Positions 1-10,932 of a stretch of 64,000 nt of DNA are shown piece by piece. Position numbers and translations under genes: made by a program. A model generated the notes under the pieces. The model saw only the letters and a list, made by a program, of their open reading frames with translations. It made no database searches and was not told the DNA's origin. Where the stretch lies: contig JANVFP010000019.1 in the NCBI GenBank assembly GCA_027919835.1, positions 496,001 to 560,000 of the forward strand, read 5' to 3'. Origin of the DNA: Lentinula raphanica. Lineage: Eukaryota > Basidiomycota > Agaricomycetes > Agaricales > Omphalotaceae. The stretch's first letter is position 1, and each line of letters begins with the position of its first letter.

Positions 1-2
1 CA

Positions 3-131
3 TATGGCACCAATCATATGCAACGTGGTTTGGCGATTCCGAGCATATCCATGCCCAGAGCGGGACTGAATGGGGGAGGGATGGGTGTTCAGTCTGTGCC
101 TAGCAATGTGCAAGGGCAACAGGGCAGATAG
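3..131 (+). CDS. 3' end of an unidentified protein (partial)
   Basis: An open frame enters from the left edge and stops at TAG 129-131. It encodes a 42-residue tail rich in Gly, Gln, Ser, Met and Pro, ending SNVQGQQGR. This looks like the disordered C-terminus of a larger regulatory or RNA-binding protein, but no domain is visible and the family cannot be named. The T/C-rich DNA that follows fits a 3' untranslated region. The other frames here are closed or lack this composition. The alternative is a chance open frame. Confidence 0.45.
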   Translation, partial: YGTNHMQRGLAIPSISMPRAGLNGGGMGVQSVPSNVQGQQGR

Positions 132-1528
132 CTGCACTTTTCAGTCCCGTACGGCTCGTCTCTATATATGATCTGCTCTGCGATGCTCCTGCTTCCCTTT
201 CGTATCTCTTTCCTGTCGGAATCACTTCAAAACCAAAACGACGTCGACACAGCTTATGACTTTACCATTGCGTCTGTATCAAGTGTCATGATTCGTGCTA
301 GGCCTTCTCATCTTGGACTACAAAGGGGATTATCGTCTTTCCTTCTATGATCACACATTATGGTGATATTCTCTTTCCTTTCCTTACGTGCATACTAGAA
401 TGTTCACACTCCCTTCCACTTTCTTTGTATATATTCCCTTTGATGTCCATACTATTTATCGGCAATGTGGATACTCGCCTTTCTCTGTTCCTTGTATGAC
501 CCCGCATTATTCACTCTTTCATGTAGATACTTTGGTTCCAGTAGTCTCAGGGTGCATTTGGCTTCTCCCCCAACCTATCAAGTTCGTTGTCCTTTTCGCT
601 GTGGTTCTGATTATTGATGCTAACCATTTATTAGGCGATTCATCCAACACCAGCTATCCGGATCCGGTTTGTTCTTTGAACGAACCTGTCTTTCCTACCT
701 CCCGCCTAAAGTGCTGCTCTGCAAGACCTTCCATTCTAAACCTATCTATTCTTTTATATATTATTTCGGAGCACCTTTCTTGTTTCTCTTGCCTCAAGTT
801 GTAGTCCTCTGACAATATCATCTACACTCAAAATGCCAAACTCCAAACTCACTCTTTCGTTAGTGTTGTCGTTGTCCTGTCCTTGCTGTCGAGTCTCTCC
901 CATCTCAAACTCCTTCTTTTCAAAATTTTCACCCTGCTTTATTACTCGGAGTTGGATGTTCTGGTTTTCACATTCATAGTTGCCATAGATTTTTTTTCAA
1001 TGTCCATGTTGTAGGTCAAACATAAAGTCAACGAAATGTTCGTATCGGGCTAACCTCAGGTGGATTACACTGTCAGTGAATATTGTTCCTACTGCCTCCC
1101 ATGGCAGGCACCTCTCACTTCCCTGCCTCACCTTTTTACAGCCTCGTTCCTCCCATCACTTCAACATTTTCTTGACCTATCCTAGGGTTCCCCAAGGTTC
1201 TTTTGATTTTCTATATGGTAGAGATTTAATCAAGTACGAAGGGGAACAATTCTGCGCGCAATGGACCCCTTCGAGCCCACTGAGTCTACGTTCAAGGCTT
1301 GGATGATCTGCATGCGTCTCTGAGAGCAACAGGCCTAAAGCTTGGATCAAATCAATCGCACGGATATAAAATTGATTCGGCGGTAAGTACGTCTCATGTA
1401 TCGGGATCCGTCTTCCTACTAACTTCCTGCCCCGTCAGCCTCCGTAAGCGATACACCTCAAGCGAAGGCTGTCGATATAAAATACATACATACAACTTCT
1501 TCATACACTGTATCTTTTTACACGAGAT
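132..1528. other. Intergenic, T/C-rich, no convincing gene
   Basis: This stretch lies between the end of the left-edge gene and the 3' end of the methyltransferase gene. Open frames of 60-140 codons occur, but they have no recognisable domain, no splice-consistent extension and biased T-rich composition. The only local structure seen is a near-palindrome around 1092-1110 (TGCCTCCCATGGCAGGCA, one mismatched pair), which resembles the perfect one at 16528-16549. Confidence 0.6.
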
Positions 1529-2572
1529 TTACATATGGATACAAAATTTGTACGTCGCCGAACTATCCTTTGCTGCTCTCTTCTGAGCATACACCACGGA
1601 CCAACTCCAAGCCACCTCAGGACACTCATCCCATTCTTTGAGCATGCTCTGCATAAGTGTATCAAACTCCTCTTCGGATTGTAGCAGCTGCGCGGCAAGC
1701 ATTCCGGGTTTGAGCGCAGCAAAGAACCATTCCATTAGTGTCCTATGGCTGAATTCCGTTGTGCGTTGATGGGCGGAAAGGGGAACGGTATGTGTCTGCA
1801 CGTTCACGAAGCCCGATTTCGACAGCTTACGACCAAGGAGCTCTGCGATGTTGTAGACTAGTCCATTCCTAGTCATGAGAGTTCGCATGATATCGAACAT
1901 CCTCTCCGTGTTTGGACCAACGTCCGTGTTCGAAGGTATACAAGGTTCGATACACTGGACCCAACCACCAGGAACCAAAACTCGGTGAATCTCCTGGATA
2001 GCTTTCTTCCACTCCTTCTCGGTCAAGCCACCGATGAGTAGGCGCTGGTTGACAATCTTGAATTGTTCTGTCCATTCATCCGGGAGATTAATAACGGACC
2101 GCTGGAGGAATGAAACGTTGGATGGGTATTCCTGTGGAAACAGACGCGTGTGGATGTCGAAGCCAGTGAACGAGATCGTGGGTGGGGTCACTTTGGCTAG
2201 GGAGAGGAGCCAGATACCTTAGCAGCAGCATCGCGGTGCGTGAGTGAGCGGGTGACTATGTAGAAGGAGACAGTATACTTACCGGTCGCTGTACCGCTCT
2301 CAAGTATTTGATCACCGTGCTCAAGCTCTGCGGGGGCATACACGAGCTTCCCGTCACAGACTTCGCGCGTCAAGAACTGGTTTTGTAGATTGAGCCTGAG
2401 GAAAGTACGAGAGATTAGGTGGACATGCGTTCATGATAGAGGATTGTTGTAAGTTTGGTGTCTGATAGACTCACCTCTTGAATTCGGTATCGTCTGAGGG
2501 AAGGATGTAGTGCGATTTGATAGTCGGTGCTATGGGAAGAGCTAGGACTTCGGCAGGGGATTCGTGAAGCAT
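1529..2572 (-). CDS. LaeA-like SAM-dependent methyltransferase
   Basis: Three exons, complement of 2475-2572, 2283-2395 and 1529-2217, join to a 299-residue protein. The ATG at 2572 starts MLHESPAEVLA. The SAM-binding glycine motif reads ESGTATGIW and is completed across the second intron (GT phase 1). It is followed by a hydrophobic strand, an acidic residue (GFDIH), and the later motif VLVPGGWVQCIEP. This is the Methyltransf_23/LaeA-like class I fold that is widely expanded in Agaricomycetes. The substrate is unknown. LaeA itself regulates secondary metabolism, but most basidiomycete relatives are uncharacterised, so no regulator role is claimed. Length fits the family. No biosynthetic cluster surrounds it. 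Confidence 0.85.
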
Positions 2573-4419
2573 TATGGATAAGTCGGTGGCTTGAGAACCT
2601 TGCGCACTGATATGATCGAGTCTGAGTCTTATATGCCTATCGTCCGCAATAATCGGCGGATCGCATCCAGAATGGAGTCGCTAGTCCAAGTCTGGTAAAG
2701 TAGATCCTGGATTCAGTAATCATTGTCTGAATGATGAAATTGTGAACGCCAGCTTTCGGGTAATAGGATAAAGCCCCAGTAAGGTCAAGGAGGGTCAGAC
2801 TGGGTCAGAGCTGGCCAACGGCGAGAATGTCCTTCACAATTGGTATGTATACCTTAGACCCTACATAGACGCAATGCGTCTGTGGCTGAAACGACCTTGT
2901 TTGAAAATGGTAATGACAGTAAATCTCCCCTCACGTATTCTTGCAAACTGTTGCTGCATATCCTCGTTAGTACATTGTCCGCCTATATCAGGACCTCGTG
3001 CGGACGGAGTTACCTCTTGTTTTTTTCCACGTCCCTTGTGAGTTGACGATTGATGGAAAATCAAGAGGCTTCGAAGTTCGAGCACTCGTGTTTTGAGTCT
3101 GAAATGCAACGTGCCCTATGTTCCAAGTGGGGCAAGGCTGACAACAATCGTGTGTTCCCCTTTCGGCATTCAAGGCTTCATATAGTAGTTCATAGTCTGC
3201 TTGACATGAGGCAAATGAACAAAGATTTGCAAGAAAGGAGTAGATAACATGCCTACTATGTGAAAACAGAAGCCCCTATTTTTGTATAGGTTCTGTGGTA
3301 GCCTCCTCCTGTAGGCTCCTGTAGGTCATCAATACAGAAACAATACGTGCTCGCCGTCTCTTCGGCGTCCCATCGACTCGTGGTGGAACCAAATCAATTT
3401 GAAGAGCTCGGGCTTCCCACTGCCCAGTCTTATCGATGACCGGGTATAGCATCCCCTTGTTCTATAGCTTACTCTCAGCCGACTCTCAGCTCCATTTTAT
3501 TTGATGTGGATACATGAGTAATCGTGGCGCGAAATTCAGAGGCTGGTAGAGCAGACGGTAAGATGTGGATACCCACTCTGCCCTACTCTGTCCCGAGGCG
3601 GAAAGACTGTATGGCGAATGTAAACCATTCCAGTTAGGAAATGAAGTAGAATCGCAGGGCAGGACAGACGGTTCGAACTAGAGACTAAGAGGCCGTAAAC
3701 TCCATTGGCTGCTCACTTCAGAGTATATATTCTGCCAGTGAGTGATTGAAGGTTATAAATCAAGGTTGCCTGGAATTATTCTGTCAATGCTTTCCTAGTC
3801 TCTCAGACACGAACGACAAATACCTCTTGACACTTCGGGTTGAGGTGTACAGATTTGTTAGTAGACAGGCCAAAGGCTTACCGGGTCTATGACTGAGCGG
3901 CTCACGTCGGTGGCAACTGGTGGCAAGTTGCAACCTATACAATGCATATATTGCCGTTGTTTGTGGGACCTGGGCCTGATTAATGATTAATGATTGCTGA
4001 AGTACGGCGAACCAATTTCGTCTGCTGCTTTCTGGAGTTCGAATGAACGATATTTCCACATGATGGGAGTTTCCTCCAAGGAACTTCGTGGTCGGAACGT
4101 GGAGAAGCAACGGTCTGTTCTCGCCGCCTTGGTGGTATTTGAGAAGGTGAGGATACGGGTAGTAAGCGCTGAGTCGCGCGCGTCCACCCTCATATTCCCA
4201 CGATACGTCCTGAATTTCTGTACATCCTTCAAAAACACTCTTCAGGACGACGACGACGTTGACATTTTCACCGCCCACTCTTTACCTACTCTGTCACTCT
4301 TTTGAACACACAACAGCCTAACAAAACCAAAGGTGAGCATATATAGATATTTCACTCTTCAAGAGCTCATTCATATTCCTTTCCAGCTTTGCCTTTGATC
4401 ATATATCCTATTCAACACT
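2573..4419. other. Intergenic between divergent genes
   Basis: This is the shared upstream region of the methyltransferase (-) and the GPI protein (+). Open frames of up to 164 codons at 3784-4278 overlap on both strands, lack domains and are judged chance. Close to the GPI gene, 4333-4386 begins GTGAGC and ends TTTCCAG, which could be a 5' UTR intron; the same stretch contains a TATATAG element. Confidence 0.5.
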
Positions 4420-5289
4420 ATGGTTCCTTCGTTCTCTTTCGTCGTTCTCCTCGCTGCTACAGCTTTCACTCAACTTGCTCGCGCTGATGTTGTGCCTAAC
4501 ACTCCTTCTACTGGAAAGGCGGGTTCAACATGCACAATTACCTGGTCAGGCGACTCGAATTCGACAAGTAATTGGTCCAATATGGCCATCGAGTTTATGA
4601 CTGGAGACAACTTTGACATGGTTTTCTTGACCAGTTCGTAAAATGCACTCCATTCCATACATAAAAACTTATATGATTTCTCTATAGCTGTCGCTACCGG
4701 TCTGGATGGTACCAAGTCTGGTACATACAGTTGGACTTGCCCTGATGTCACCATCTACTCTGCCATATACTTCTACCAGTTCATCTCCCCTGCCGAAGTC
4801 GAAAACCCTGTCTGGACCACTCGTTTCGCCATCGCGTCTGCATCGGGTGATACCACTACCCCACCCAATGACACTCAGCCAGACGGTGAAGCTATCCCTT
4901 GGGGTAAAGGTGCACTCGTTGACGCCTCTAGCGCGAGTGCTGCTCCTGCGTTCGCGAGTGGAGTGACTGTGACTTCTGGTAGCATCCCCGCCACAACAGC
5001 TTCGAGCTCCTCGTCAGTTTCATCAGTCGCTACAACGAAGTCTGGTTCTGCTAGTTCCAGCGTCACGACCTCGAGTGCTCATGGTACAACTAGCACAGTA
5101 AAAGTTTCTGGCAACACCTCTGGCGCTGCAGGTGCTAAGACTAGCTCTGCGGCTGCTACCGATGCCGATCAAGCTGCGGCAACTTCTGCTTCAGCGAATG
5201 CTGGCTTAGGACTTGCTGTTGACGGGAGGGTATGGACAGCCGTCGTCGGTCTTTTGAGCTCCGCGATGGCCATCGCTCTATTCCTGTGA
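4420..5289 (+). CDS. Kre9/Knh1-like Ser/Thr-rich GPI-anchored protein
   Basis: Two exons, 4420-4633 and 4688-5289, give 271 residues. The donor GTTCGT at 4634 keeps the frame (FLTTVATGLDG). A signal peptide (VVLLAATAFTQLARA) is followed by an extracellular domain of about 100 residues with the Kre9/Knh1-like pattern: NTPSTGKAGSTCTITW, then GTYSWTCPDV and SAIYFYQF. A Ser/Thr/Ala-rich stalk of about 120 residues comes next, then a C-terminal hydrophobic tail (VVGLLSSAMAIALFL) typical of GPI attachment. The likely location is plasma membrane or cell wall. Kre9/Knh1 are linked to beta-1,6-glucan assembly in yeast, but relatives in mushrooms are numerous and mostly uncharacterised. Confidence 0.88.
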
Positions 5290-5711
5290 CCGATGTCCAT
5301 CGTTCAGCGCTCAGTGTATCCGGGCTGATGCTGTTCAGAGTGTTTTTAATGGCGATTCTTTGACAACGAAGCTCCATGTGTTGACAATCCCCCTTCAATT
5401 CGTCAAATACTTCTTTGACCTTGGCAGTGCCCCGTGTTTCTTTTCTCATAATGATAATGTTGTTGGGAATTTTCTATTCGGGGTACTTGTGCCGCATATA
5501 TCGATACCACCTGCTTTCAATCAATCTACATCCATACCCGCAACATGCATGATAATTCGCTCGTCGCGTTCATCACAAAATGTATATAATGACTAGTTGC
5601 ATCAGGTAATGGAATTGCATTGTGATAAAATCCTTCAGAGATCGTACACCAGATTTGAATAATGATAATTTCAGCCCTAACAACCCTCTGTCAACGAATC
5701 TCTGGGCTCCA
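5290..5711. other. Convergent 3' flanks
   Basis: Untranslated sequence lies between the convergent GPI-protein and PDI-like genes. It is AT-rich towards 5570-5670. No gene or strong repeat is seen. Confidence 0.6.
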
Positions 5712-7213
5712 TCATAACTCGTCTTTGGGGGCTGAGGCTGGCTCCGGTTCAGAAGCTGCGGTCTCCTCCTTTGGTACTTCGGATGGCTCTGGGGTGGCAG
5801 TAGCACTAGGTGCAGGCTCTTCTGCAGAACTCGCAACAAATGTAGCTTGAGCTTTGGCTTCTCCAGTCTCCACCATGGGTTCTGTCGCTTCTTTTGACCC
5901 ACTCTTACTTTCACTCTCCTTCTTCTTAGGAATATCACCCATCATCCCAGGGTATCCCTGAGCTCCGTGCGGATTGTGACCCTTCTTGAGAGCGTCCTCG
6001 AAGTCGATAAAGTTGGCAAACCCTCCATGTGCAAGAGCAATACGCTGAGCTTCCTGTTTGCGCTCGATTTCGAGCTCCTTTTCGTCTGGAACGAACTCCT
6101 CGGAGGATGCTTCTTTGTTTACAGTCTCGAGGTCGGCAGTACCGTCAATGACAGACTGGAAGAAATTGGAAAGAGAATCGAGCTTGTTGATACCTTGGGT
6201 GAGTTTATAAGACCGAATTCATCGAGAGCGGTGCAGAAGGTGAAGATGCCGTACCTTCGTAACGCACGGGAATTGTTGATTCAGGTGCGTATATGATCAC
6301 CTTGGATGCTTTCTGTTCACCTGCTTCGTAACCCATCGCCACAGAACTCTTTCCCTTGCGATCACGATGAGAAGCCAGTTCTATTTTTCCCGCAAACTTG
6401 TTGCCGAGGACGGTCCATAACAGAGGAATGATCTTTTCTTTCGTAAGGAGCAGTGCGCGAGGTTTTCCACTTTTTGCCGTCTGATGAAGATGGTCAATTT
6501 GCAATTGCATGTATATGAACATGGATAAATACCTCTTCCACCCAATGTTCAATCCCTTCTAACTGTCCAATTTTCTTGACATGATTCGGAACGCGCCTAG
6601 ATGCGAAGTAAAAGAACGAACTTGCAGACCGATCGCCAGACTCGTAGGTAATCGGGTCGAGTTGTTTCCCTCGAGGATATAGCTAGAGAGTTCTAATGTT
6701 AGAATCCCAATACTATCATGAGGAAAGTGCTCTGACCTTGACCGTTGGGAAGCCTTGGACACCCTGATGGCTATTCGTGAGGGATACGGCGTCACGACAA
6801 GTAGGGCCCTACACACCTGATCATGACACAGACGTTTGTTGGCTTCTGCATCGCAGTCGACGGCATATGTAGGGATGAGAGGGTAGAGACCTAATGCAGC
6901 TTTGCTGTACTCTGGAGCCATTCGTTGACAATGCTGTCTCGCGAAATGAGCGGAAACACCCGTAAATTGTACCCTATGCAACTCACACCACACCAGGGTG
7001 CAACAAATGCAACCATAGCGGTTTCCTGAATCATCGATGAGCATTCGCCCGCGATGTCAATTTGGATAGTATCGAACGTACATTGGCCTTCATGACTTTC
7101 CGGAATCCCTTTGGATCGAGCATCTTAACCACAGTGTCCTTTGGGAAGATTGCAGCCGAGACAAACGTTGAGTAGAGAGCAAGTGCTACCGCGATAGTCT
7201 GAGTATTCCACAT
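5712..7213 (-). CDS. ER thioredoxin-fold protein disulfide isomerase with KDEL
   Basis: Seven exons (complement): 7082-7213, 6987-7025, 6817-6933, 6737-6763, 6533-6682, 6255-6480, 5712-6193, giving 390 residues. A signal peptide (ALALYSTFVSAA) is followed by one thioredoxin domain with the active site APWCGHCQRMAPEY; the intron falls exactly between CG and HC. The cis-Pro motif GVQGFPTVKLYPRGK spans exons 4 and 5. The second half has no CxxC and reads as a redox-inactive thioredoxin-like region. An acidic, Ala/Pro/Glu-rich tail ends in KDEL, the ER retrieval signal. The layout resembles fungal Mpd1/P5-type PDIs, which act in oxidative folding in the ER lumen. The tail is longer than in yeast Mpd1. 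Confidence 0.9.
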
Positions 7214-7273
7214 ATCTGCTGAACGAGTGTAAAGGTGAGGAAGTTCTGGAAGAGTCGCGTTTATGAATTCTGC

Positions 7274-7894
7274 TCATGAGAGTTCCACGTCATCGTGAGA
7301 ATATGACACGTGCACGTGGTCGGTAATTCGGAAAACACGGTCGCCAGAACTATTCGCGTCTTGTACCGACGAGGATTTGTATTGCAGATTGGACTCGAAG
7401 CAGTCGAACGGTGAGATTGAAGGCACAATTCTCAATGGGGAGTGATGGAACTTACTTACTTGTTCACGTTGTCGATTCAAACAACTTGCCGCGGTCACTG
7501 TCAGAGTGCCGCACAGTCCTGCCAGTGAACCAGGTCCCAGGATGTACCAAAAGACGCGATCAGTGAAGATAAAGCTCTACATATTCTATGTCAATCTACT
7601 GGAGATGCACGCATTAGATCGAGCGAAGTTGAAGACGCGTATTATCCAGCAGTATGTAACCTCGACTCGGGGAACGAAACGCTACTTGGTTATTCATTTG
7701 GAAACAGATCCAAGCCCGAGATCCTTGTCTTTCTTGGGAACGCGCCAGGTAGCTTGGTTGAGCGGGTTGTTACGCGTTAGATGTCCTCCGCAAGCTCCTA
7801 GTAGCGCTTAGCTTTCGACGTAGCTTTCAATGAGCCAGGGAGACATTGTGGCTGTGTATCGATCCTCGGCGCTCGTAGAGTATGTCTGAGACAT
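7274..7894 (-). CDS. Possible small single-pass membrane protein (weak model)
   Basis: The strongest evidence is an exon at about 7456-7575 (complement). It encodes DRVFWYILGPGSLAGLCGTL, which continues hydrophobic and then turns basic (NRQREQ), ending at a good donor (GTAAGT). A final exon to 7274 reads NLQYKSSSVQDANSSGDRVF and stops at TGA. Upstream, an ATG at 7894 gives MSQTYSTSAEDRYTATMSPW, and a GTCGAA...CCAAG intron would lead to LPGAFPRKTRISGLDL. The donor and acceptor choices before the membrane exon are poor, so the joins are guesses. The stop lies only 60 bp upstream of the PDI start on the same strand. No family is recognised. The opposite strand also has an open frame, but its composition is less protein-like. 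Confidence 0.28.
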
Positions 7895-8059
7895 CTTCGA
7901 TCTGACTCCTGGGACTATTTGCTCCTTTATTTGGACGTCTATTCAGATTCTCTCGGAGTTACGAACCTCCTCCGCATCTTCCAAGATGTTGACCGATTTT
8001 TTTCGTTCTTTCTCGTCTTCAAAGCGTTCTTTTTGCACACTGTCTGGACGATTTCGAGC

Positions 8060-8152
8060 GCTTCCTTAGCTCAGTGGTAGAGCATTGTACTTATGGGCGC
8101 CCTACGTTACCCTTTCCATGCAAGGGTCACCAGTTCGAACCTGGTAGGAAGC
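8060..8152 (+). tRNA. tRNA-Ile (anticodon UAU), intron-containing
   Basis: The cloverleaf is complete. Acceptor GCTTCCT pairs with AGGAAGC, and the D stem is GCTC/GAGC around AGTGGTA. The anticodon stem TTGTA pairs with TGCAA with one G-U pair, and the T arm is ACCAG-TTCGAAC-CTGGT. The anticodon loop reads CT-TAT-G, then an intron of about 22 nt, then A38, so the anticodon is UAU (reads AUA). The mature RNA is 71 nt before CCA. A T-run at 8154-8158 can end Pol III transcription. TAGCTCAGTGG (A box) and GGTTCGAA-type B box sequence are internal promoters; here the B box is AGTTCGAAC. G at position 37 instead of the usual A is odd. Confidence 0.85.
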
Positions 8153-8920
8153 ATTTTTGCCGAGAAATGCCGAGTTGGAAGAGAATGCCGCAGTCACCCA
8201 AATTAGCGGCCGGAACAAGGTTTGAACTGATCAGCCGATCGGCAGACTCTCCGGCAAACCTGTCGGGACGAAAAATAATACCGGAAACAACATTTCGATA
8301 CACATTCGGTCTTCGAGTTATATGGATACAAACTCAAGTTATCGTTGACTGGGGAACCTCAATCATGGTCTGAATACTCGAGGTACGAGAGCTACATACC
8401 ATGGTGAAGCAGAGTAGCGGTTACGAAGTAGAAACCACCGTTCGAACGGCACGAGGAGACTTTTTCGCCAACTCTTACGAACCCATCAAGGAAATCATTT
8501 CAAGGCCTCAACAACACCTACAGATTCTAACTATACACGAAACAGAAGGTCACATATGAATCCCATGCTATACATCGTGACTGACACAGGATCAGCCAAC
8601 ATTTAAAAAGTTAGCGTCTTTTCACGTTCCGGTAGCCTAATGTTCGACGCGTGTTCGCGCTAGGATCTGGCTGTTCAGAGGGTTGTTCAAGGGTACCGAT
8701 GACATCTGAGCGGGTGACCTGCCACAATATCCTGCAAATGTTATCTACGAATCGTGAGGCTGCAGCAAGGCTCCGAGGAAACATGCGGACACCGCACATC
8801 CTGTTATCGACCGTATTTAAGCCTCATCATCTTCATTCACTGTTCTACCTTAAGTCCTTCGATTCTAACCATAACGTTGTTGTTGTTAAACTAACACGCT
8901 CTCTCTCCTCGGTGATCGCT
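8153..8920. other. Intergenic, no gene seen
   Basis: This is the region between tRNA-Ile and the Ran-binding protein gene. The last 100 bp before the start codon are pyrimidine-rich (CTCTCTCTCC), as is common in fungal promoters. No convincing open frame or repeat is seen. Confidence 0.55.
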
Positions 8921-10932
8921 ATGTTCCCTACAAATGATTTTAGCTTTGTCTACTGTGGAATGGCGACATTTGCTGCAACAGTGGGATACGTGTATGCCAA
9001 AAGACGAAGAATGGATTCGTGAGTGGAATGTGTTCAATTGAGATGTAACGTCTTACTGATCGTTTGCCAAACAAGACCTAGTCGACCAGAATCGACTCCT
9101 AGGAATACAGTGACAGAAGTGCCAGTCCCAGTGGATCAATACGTCGAAAGCAATCCCGCAGGCATACCAACAGATCTGTTCATCCCAGAAAACCAAGCTT
9201 CTTCGTCCCATGCTCCTCCCGATGAGGCTATCACGATGGCCATTGCAAACGCAGCAACCAACCAGGGTCCATCGCTTCCAGCAGTGGGTAGAGGGTTGTC
9301 ATTGAAGCGTAAGCAGATGCACGATCATGACGAAAACAACATCGTATGTCACCCACCTTATGCACAACAGATATGAGTGATTGATAGGCAAACCCTGCTC
9401 GCAGCCATTGGAATATCCACATGTATGTCACCCTCCATTTCGCAATGTACCTGAGCCCGAGCATTGATCAATGATGTCCACTAGAATCTCGCTGCCCTTT
9501 ACCCAAACAAGCGTTGCAAAACACCGCCTTCGATGGAAGGAGATGTACAGGAGATGAGTGGAGTCGGGGAGCCCGCGGAGAAGGTAAATCAAGTTTCGAA
9601 CTTTGCCAAGAAGGGTGGCATTTGAAGATCTTCTCAGTGCAATGTTCAGACTGTTGCAGTTCAAAAACTAGCTCCGTCTCCAGCAGAGAAAGACGAACAG
9701 GACATGCAAGCCGTGGAATCTGCAGAGAAGGTAAGTTAGTTTCTCGCAAAAGAGTAATCGTACTGACCTACTAATAGGGCGACATCCAACCTACCACAAT
9801 TCAAGAGACGGTACCGGAGGCGACAAGCCAGGAGATAACTTATTCATTTGAGAAGCCTATCAGTAAGGGTACAGTCGTTTCACAACCGCCAAATGAATCG
9901 CTGATATCAGTGAGTCGAGTCATTCGATCAATAATCTAAAACTCATAAATTCAATTAGGTTACCCCGGAGATAGAACAAAAAAGCACACCAATGTCCGAA
10001 GTAGGTTCTAACTAGCTAACGCTGGTCTTCAATCTCATCTTCAGATTCAGCCCACTCAGTCCCCTCCGGTTAAACCAAAAGCGACACCAACATCGCAAGG
10101 ATTCGCCTTCGAGGGCTTCGCCACCGCGACACCTGCCTCATTCTCATTCGACAATGGGACTCTGGCCTCTGGAGCAAATCTGCGACCAACGTGGTCGACG
10201 ACTAACAACTTCAGAAAGCGGCATTCCTTCGTCGAGAAAATTGACGACGACAGTCCCGTCAAGTCGGAAGGAAAAGGAGCTAATGCCCTGGAATCAAATC
10301 CCCGTCAGGATACACCAACTCAAACTCGTCAGTATTTCCTCCACCAACAGGGCAAGGTGATTGAACGCTCATTGAAAAAGCAGGTGTGACCGGAGAGGAG
10401 GACGAAGATGTGAAGTGCGAGTTGAAAGGCGTAAAGTTGTTCGTCAAGCGGGGCAGTACTGATTATTCAAGTGGGATCTTGGGGCAAGTCAGGTACTTGT
10501 CGGATAAAAAGACTTCGAGTCAGAGGTTGTGTAAGTCGCAGACAGTGAGCCAATCCGAGGTTCAAGATCCTGATGCGATCCCTGCAGTGTTTCGTAGAGA
10601 GCCTTTGTGGAAGATATCGATGAACACTCGTCTGCAACCCGCGATTCGATGTACATTCGATCCGCAGGAATGCATCCTTAGGCTTCTGCTGGCAGAGTCA
10701 TCAGGAACAAAAGCATCTGGAGCGATGGAAGTCGTTGTTTACGCCCTGAAGGTACGAGTGCATGAAACTGGGAGTAATTGACTCGGTACTGATCGGATTA
10801 ATACAGCCAGGAAGGTTCTGTTCAAGGAAAGAGTTTCAAGAATTTGCAGAGTCGGTGATGAACAGTTCGAGCTTGAAGATACCAGCGACGCAAAGGATGA
10901 AAGAGGAAGACAAGGGAGAAGCCCAAAGCTAG
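8921..10932 (+). CDS. RanBP1-domain protein with N-terminal membrane segment (Yrb2/RanBP3-like)
   Basis: Eleven exons: 8921-9018, 9076-9343, 9405-9422, 9485-9583, 9650-9730, 9778-9909, 9959-10000, 10045-10327, 10384-10530, 10588-10751, 10807-10932. They join to 485 residues with every phase closed. Exon 3 is only 18 nt (PLEYPH). The C-terminal 130 residues are a Ran-binding domain: GEEDEDVKCELKGVKLFVKR, then a strand series with EPLWKISMNTRLQP and a final KEFQEFAESV helix. The middle is low-complexity with an FG-like stretch (GFAFEGFATATPASFSF), as in Yrb2/RanBP3/Nup50-type proteins that assist Crm1 export. Unusually, residues 8-27 (SFVYCGMATFAATVGYVYAK) look like a membrane span followed by a basic cluster KRRR. 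A hydrophobic nuclear-envelope anchor is an inference. Confidence 0.82.

Noticed and set aside
3784..4305. Open frames of 164 codons (-) and 103 codons (+) on overlapping DNA
   Set aside because: Both strands are open by chance; there is no domain, no splice-consistent extension, and the stretch sits in the upstream region of the GPI protein gene.
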